DNA of 64,000 nucleotides, taken from the NCBI RefSeq assembly GCF_003731765.1, contig NZ_MOAL01000008.1, forward strand, positions 186,001 to 250,000, written 5' to 3'. Positions within the stretch are counted from its first letter, which is position 1. Each line of letters begins with the position of its first letter. The translations under genes and the position numbers were made by a program. The notes beneath the pieces were generated by a model. The model was given only the letters and a program-made list of their open reading frames with translations, was not told the DNA's origin and did no database searches. The stretch comes from Pseudomonas chlororaphis. GTDB taxonomy: Bacteria > Pseudomonadota > Gammaproteobacteria > Pseudomonadales > Pseudomonadaceae. This document shows positions 60,343-64,000 of this stretch, one piece after another.

Positions 60343-61113
60343 ATGCACCCTTATTTCTCCCTACAAGGCCGCACCGCCCTGGTGACCGGCGGCACCCGTG
60401 GCATCGGCAAAATGATTGCCAAGGCCTTTGTTGAAGCCGGTGCCAGCGTCTATGTCTGTGCCCGGGATGCCGAAGCCTGCCGGCAAACCGCCGAAGAACT
60501 CAGCGCCTTGGGGCAGTGCCAGGGCCTGGCCGCCAACCTGGCCACTGAGGACGGCGTGCAACAGTTGGTCGCAGGCCTGGAGCAGCAGATCGGCCAGCTG
60601 GATATTCTGGTGAACAACGCCGGCACCACCTGGGGAGCCCCGCTGGAAAGCTACCCGGCCAAGGGTTGGGAAAAGGTCATGCAACTGAACGTGACCTCGG
60701 TCTTCACCTGCATCCAGCAATGCCTGCCGCTGCTGCGCAAAGCCGGCTCAGAACAGAACCCGGCGCGGATCATCAATATCGGCTCGGTGGCGGGCATCGC
60801 CTCCTTTGGCGAACAGGCGTACGCCTACGGCCCAAGCAAGGCGGCCTTGCATCAGTTGTCGCGAATTCTCGCCCGCGAGCTGGTCAGCCAGCACATCAAC
60901 GTCAACGTGATCGCCCCCGGGCGCTTCCCCAGCAAAATGACCCAGCACATCGGCAACGACGAGCAGGCACTGGCCGAGGACACGGCGCTGATCCCGATGA
61001 AGCGCTGGGGCCGGGAAGAAGAAATGGCCGCCCTGGCCATCAGCCTGGCGAGCACAGCTGGGGCTTACATGACCGGCAACATCATTCCATTGGACGGTGG
61101 GTTCAGCCTCTAA
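60343..61113 (+). CDS. rhlG: SDR oxidoreductase RhlG
   Basis: 256-residue NADPH-dependent ketoreductase. Cofactor motif TGGTRGIGKMIAK, NNAG in LVNNAGTTWGAP, catalytic Ser in INIGSVAGIAS and YxxxK in AYGPSKAALHQLS. The start MHPYFSLQGRTALVTGG and the C-terminal GAYMTGNIIPLDGGFSL match what I know of P. aeruginosa RhlG, first proposed to supply the lipid part of rhamnolipids, a role later disputed. Many fluorescens-group strains make no rhamnolipid, so a PHA or lipid role is as likely. Confidence 0.88.
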   Translation: MHPYFSLQGRTALVTGGTRGIGKMIAKAFVEAGASVYVCARDAEACRQTAEELSALGQCQGLAANLATEDGVQQLVAGLEQQIGQLDILVNNAGTTWGAPLESYPAKGWEKVMQLNVTSVFTCIQQCLPLLRKAGSEQNPARIINIGSVAGIASFGEQAYAYGPSKAALHQLSRILARELVSQHINVNVIAPGRFPSKMTQHIGNDEQALAEDTALIPMKRWGREEEMAALAISLASTAGAYMTGNIIPLDGGFSL

Positions 61114-61198
61114 GGAAGCTTCGGCTTCGCCGGCAAGCCGGATCCTGCGGGGACGAACGGGTTATCATGCGCCTCCCTTCCGGCCTCGACCTCAGATC

Positions 61199-61894
61199 AT
61201 GACCTACAGCGTTTCTCCTATCGGTTTCGTTCGTTCCTGCTTCAAGGAGAAGTTCGCCATCCCGCGCCAGCCGCAACTGGCGCCGGCAGCCCGTGGTGTA
61301 TTGGAGCTGGTGCCCCCCTTCGATCAGGGCGATGCCGTGCAAGGACTGGAGCAGGTCAGCCATGTGTGGCTGCTGTTTCTGTTTCACCAAGCCCTGGAAG
61401 ACAAGCCGCGACTCAAGGTTCGTCCACCCCGCCTGGGGGGCAACAAATCCATGGGGGTGTTCGCCACCCGCGCCACCCATCGTCCCAATGGCATCGGCCA
61501 GTCGGTGGTCAAGCTGGACAAGGTCGAGGCCAACCGCCTGTGGATCTCCGGCATCGACTTGCTGGACGGCACGCCGATCCTCGACATCAAACCCTACGTG
61601 CCTTACGCCGACATCATTGATACCGCCACCAATAGCATCGCCAGCGCTGCGCCGCAGCTGATTGGCGTGCAGTGGCTGAAGACGGCCCTGCAACAGGCAC
61701 AAGGTCACGCTCAGCGCCTTGACGAGCCATTGGTGGCGTTGATCGAGCAGTGCCTGGCACAAGACCCGCGTCCGGCGTACCAGACACCGACACCCGAACG
61801 GGAATACGGTGCGCAGTTCTGGGACGTGGATGTGCGTTGGCACTACCCGGAACCCGGGATGATTTGCGTATTGGAAGTGGTTCCAGCGCAGTAA
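61199..61894 (+). CDS. trmO: TrmO (TsaA-like) tRNA m6t6A methyltransferase
   Basis: SAM-dependent enzyme of the VirR/TsaA beta-barrel class that N6-methylates t6A37 in tRNA-Thr. 231 residues. Family motifs: PIGFVRSCFKEKFAIPRQPQ at the N-terminus, GVFATRATHRPNGIGQSVVK (SAM site) and LDIKPYVPYAD. The C-terminal ~80 residues (SAPQLIGVQWLK region and EYGAQFWDVDVRWHYPE) form the small TrmO domain. The start is placed at ATG 61199. Confidence 0.92.
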   Translation: MTYSVSPIGFVRSCFKEKFAIPRQPQLAPAARGVLELVPPFDQGDAVQGLEQVSHVWLLFLFHQALEDKPRLKVRPPRLGGNKSMGVFATRATHRPNGIGQSVVKLDKVEANRLWISGIDLLDGTPILDIKPYVPYADIIDTATNSIASAAPQLIGVQWLKTALQQAQGHAQRLDEPLVALIEQCLAQDPRPAYQTPTPEREYGAQFWDVDVRWHYPEPGMICVLEVVPAQ

Positions 61895-61906
61895 CCGGCA
61901 GAAACG

Positions 61907-61945
61907 AAAAAGCCCGCGCTGCCTTCTCAGGCAACGCGGGCTTTT
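61907..61945. terminator. Bidirectional terminator between trmO and fpr
   Basis: AAAAAGCCCGCG and CGCGGGCTTTT pair, with inner TGCC/GGCA around a short loop. It separates two convergent genes and is A-rich on one side and T-rich on the other. Confidence 0.85.
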
Positions 61946-61962
61946 CAGTCCTGCTGGGGCGC

Positions 61963-62742
61963 TTACTTCTCGACGAACGCACGCTCGATCAGGTAGTCAC
62001 CCGGCTCGCGCATACGAGGCGAAACTTTCAGGCCGAAGCTGTTGAGCACTTCGCTAGTCTCATCGAGCATGCTTGGGCTGCCGCACAGCATGGCGCGGTC
62101 GTCCTGCGGATTGATCGGCGGCAGGCCGATGTCGCTGAACAGCTTGCCGCTGCGCATCAGGTCGGTCAGGCGGCCTTCGTTTTCGAAGGGCTCGCGGGTC
62201 ACGGTTGGGTAGTAGATCAACTTCTCACGCAGCGCTTCGCCGAAGAACTCGTTCTGCGGCAGGTGCTCGGTGATGAACTCGCGGTAAGCGACTTCGTTGA
62301 CGTAACGCACGCCGTGGCACAGGATCACTTTCTCGAAACGCTCGTAGGTTTCAGGATCCTGGATCACGCTCATAAACGGCGCCAGGCCAGTGCCGGTGCT
62401 GAGCAGGTACAAGTGTTTACCCGGCTTCAAGTCATCCAGCACCAGGGTGCCGGTAGGCTTTTTGCTGATGATGATCTCGTCGCCTTCCTTGAGGTGCTGC
62501 AATTGCGACGTCAGCGGACCATCAGGAACCTTGATGCTGAAGAACTCCAGATGCTCTTCCCAGTTCGGGCTGGCAATGGAGTAAGCGCGCATAAGCGGGC
62601 GGCCGTTAGGCTGTTGCAGGCCGATCATCACGAACTGACCGTTCTCGAAGCGCAGACCCGGATCGCGGGTGCACTTGAAGCTGAACAGAGTGTCGTTCCA
62701 GTGATGAACACTGAGGACACGCTCGTGGTTCATGTTGCTCAT
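61963..62742 (-). CDS. fpr: Ferredoxin-NADP+ reductase
   Basis: FAD enzyme moving electrons between NADPH and ferredoxin or flavodoxin; bacterial subclass IA. 259 residues. FAD-binding RAYSIASP and KPTGTLVLDDLKPG, NADP-binding STGTGLAPFMSVI, C-terminal CGSPSMLDE and terminal AFVEK. In P. putida and P. aeruginosa fpr is activated by the divergent LysR-type FinR upon oxidative stress; the same divergent pair is present here. ATG 62742 has GGAG nine bases upstream. Confidence 0.95.
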   Translation of the reverse strand: MSNMNHERVLSVHHWNDTLFSFKCTRDPGLRFENGQFVMIGLQQPNGRPLMRAYSIASPNWEEHLEFFSIKVPDGPLTSQLQHLKEGDEIIISKKPTGTLVLDDLKPGKHLYLLSTGTGLAPFMSVIQDPETYERFEKVILCHGVRYVNEVAYREFITEHLPQNEFFGEALREKLIYYPTVTREPFENEGRLTDLMRSGKLFSDIGLPPINPQDDRAMLCGSPSMLDETSEVLNSFGLKVSPRMREPGDYLIERAFVEK

Positions 62743-62861
62743 GTACGGGGGCTCCTAGAAATTGCCTGCGCTGACCATGAGCGCAATTGCACAGCATTCT
62801 AATGGCGGCGACAATATCTGTTAACTGGATTATTAAGATAAGGGTTATCGGTTATATCGAT
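62743..62861. promoter_or_regulatory. Divergent fpr-finR control region
   Basis: 119 bases with an AT-rich core (ACTGGATTATTAAGATAAGG around 62824-62843) and the small palindrome ATATCGATAT at 62854-62863. It is where FinR would bind and both promoters lie; the exact sites cannot be fixed by eye. Confidence 0.5.
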
Positions 62862-63788
62862 ATGCGATTTACTCTCCGTCAACTGCAAGTCTTCGTCGCC
62901 GTCGCCCAGCAAGAGAGTGTCTCTCGTGCTGCCGGCCTGCTGGCCCTTTCCCAATCGGCGGCGAGCACCTCGATCACCGAACTCGAACGGCAATCCAGTT
63001 GCCAATTGTTCGATCGTGCCGGCAAACGCCTGAGCCTCAACGCCCTGGGCAAACAGTTGTTGCCCCAGGCGGTGGCGCTGCTGGACCAGGCCAAGGAAAT
63101 CGAAGACCTGCTCAACGGCAAATCCGGTTTTGGTTCGCTGTCGGTCGGTGCCACCCTGACCATCGGCAACTACCTGGCCACCTTGCTGATCGGCAGCTTC
63201 ATGCAGCGCCATCCGGAAAGCCAGGTGAAGCTCCATGTGCAAAACACCGCGCACATCGTGCAGCAGGTAGCCCATTACGAAATTGATCTGGGTCTGATCG
63301 AAGGCGACTGCAGCCACCCGGACATCGAAGTGCAGACCTGGGTCGAGGATGAACTGGTGGTGTTCTGCGCGCCCCAGCATCCCCTGGCCCAACGCGGCCA
63401 GGCCAGCATGGAAGAGTTGACCCACGAAGCCTGGATTCTGCGCGAGCAAGGCTCGGGCACCCGCCTGACCTTCGACCAGGCCATGCGTCATCACCGCAGC
63501 GCGCTGAATATTCGCCTGGAACTGGAACACACCGAGGCCATCAAACGCGCGGTGGAGTCGGGATTGGGGATTGGCTGTATTTCAAGACTGGCGCTGCGCG
63601 ACGCTTTCCGTCGCGGCAGCCTGGTGGCGGTGGAAACCCCGGACCTGGACCTGGCCCGGCAGTTCTACTTCATCTGGCACAAACAGAAGTACCAGACATC
63701 AGCGATGCGCGAGTTTCTCGAACTCTGCCGGTCATTCACCGCCGGGGTGCAACGCAGTGACGAGATCGTCCTGCCGAGCATTCCCTAG
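62862..63788 (+). CDS. finR: LysR-type regulator FinR
   Basis: 308 residues. N-terminal HTH: MRFTLRQLQVFVAVAQQESV then SRAAGLLALSQSAASTSI. The effector domain includes GSLSVGATLTIGNYLATLLI and VESGLGIGCISRLAL. Divergent from fpr, whose activator it is in P. putida and P. aeruginosa (superoxide and sulfite-linked response). The start ATG 62862 gives the canonical LysR N-terminus; in-frame upstream codons are rejected. Its stop overlaps the dgkA stop by a few bases. Confidence 0.9.
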   Translation: MRFTLRQLQVFVAVAQQESVSRAAGLLALSQSAASTSITELERQSSCQLFDRAGKRLSLNALGKQLLPQAVALLDQAKEIEDLLNGKSGFGSLSVGATLTIGNYLATLLIGSFMQRHPESQVKLHVQNTAHIVQQVAHYEIDLGLIEGDCSHPDIEVQTWVEDELVVFCAPQHPLAQRGQASMEELTHEAWILREQGSGTRLTFDQAMRHHRSALNIRLELEHTEAIKRAVESGLGIGCISRLALRDAFRRGSLVAVETPDLDLARQFYFIWHKQKYQTSAMREFLELCRSFTAGVQRSDEIVLPSIP

Positions 63789-64000
63789 ATCAGAATCACC
63801 GCCCAGACCAGGGCGATCATGCTCAAGGCCACGAACTGCGCGGCGCTGCCCATGTCCTTGGCGTTCTTGGACAGCGGGTGGCGATCCAGGGAAATCCGGT
63901 CGATGGCCGCTTCCACCGCCGAGTTCAACAACTCGACGATCAGCGCCAGCAGGCACACGGCAATCAGTAGGGCCCGCTCGACCCGGCTGACATTGAGCCA
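63785..64000 (-). CDS. dgkA: Diacylglycerol kinase, 3' part (cut by window edge)
   Basis: The last 71 codons of a minus-strand gene whose start lies beyond the window. The translated segment has LIVELLNSAVEAAIDRIS followed by HPLSKNAKDMGSAAQFVAL, the active-site signature of the small integral membrane kinase that phosphorylates diacylglycerol to recycle lipid from osmoregulated glucan or LPS modification. It ends with a hydrophobic helix (SMIALVWAVILI). Confidence 0.92.
   Translation of the reverse strand, partial: WLNVSRVERALLIAVCLLALIVELLNSAVEAAIDRISLDRHPLSKNAKDMGSAAQFVALSMIALVWAVILI

Overview
The window is a GC-rich, gene-dense stretch of bacterial chromosome. It almost certainly comes from a Pseudomonas of the fluorescens group. 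The evidence is gene content and order: the bra/liv branched-chain amino acid operon, aotJQMOP, mprF followed by a PA0919-type hydrolase, fpr divergent from finR, rhlG, a quiP-type acylase, dinB and dinG with LexA-type sites, and several Pseudomonas-style REP/REPIN repeats (core resembling GTAGGAGCxGGCTxGCCxGCGA). I see no phage, insertion sequence, CRISPR array or plasmid function. The region reads as core chromosome with a few variable genes.

Layout. 0.3-6.4 kb: a membrane MHYT-GGDEF-EAL signalling protein, a beta-hydroxyacid dehydrogenase, a large FtsZ/tubulin-like protein and a DUF2288 protein. 6.8-11.8 kb: braC, terminator, then the tightly coupled braDEFG transporter genes. 11.9-19.6 kb: LysR/SDR divergent pair, a COG3650 lipoprotein, an FAD oxidoreductase, a Cds1-like PLP enzyme, nhaA and a SlyB-like lipoprotein. 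19.6-28.2 kb: pdxH behind an unusual OmpA-family lipoprotein, an EstB-like hydrolase, an agarase-like glycosidase, dinG and a CopD-family membrane protein. 28.3-34.3 kb: a collagen-like secreted protein coupled to a DUF1145 protein, two tandem OmpA/TSP3 lipoproteins with matching leaders, ychJ, a LEA14-like lipoprotein, a His-rich SEC-C peptide, an isochorismatase-fold protein and a GST.

34.4-42.8 kb: quiP-like acylase, aotJQMOP for arginine/ornithine uptake, dcd and a cold-shock gene. 43-50 kb: a DUF481 outer-membrane protein, an alkyltransferase-like protein, ampG, proS, a lipoprotein and dinB. 50.3 kb: an initiator tRNA with its own promoter and terminator. 50.7-64 kb: mprF and the Ala-PG hydrolase gene, kup, rimO, a GNAT acetyltransferase, an atypical pseudouridine synthase, a DUF1456 protein, rhlG, trmO, fpr/finR and the 3' part of dgkA, cut by the window edge.

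Functional themes are amino acid import (bra, aot), envelope maintenance (mprF, PA0919-type hydrolase, OmpA-family lipoproteins, AmpG, DgkA), SOS response (dinB, dinG) and redox/oxidative stress (fpr/finR, GST). The items that most repay a second look are the FtsZ/tubulin-like protein at 3.6-5.8 kb, the paired hairpin leaders in front of the two OmpA/TSP3 genes, the Trp-repeat plus histone-like tail OmpA-family lipoprotein, and the pseudouridine synthase whose catalytic loop departs from the family pattern.
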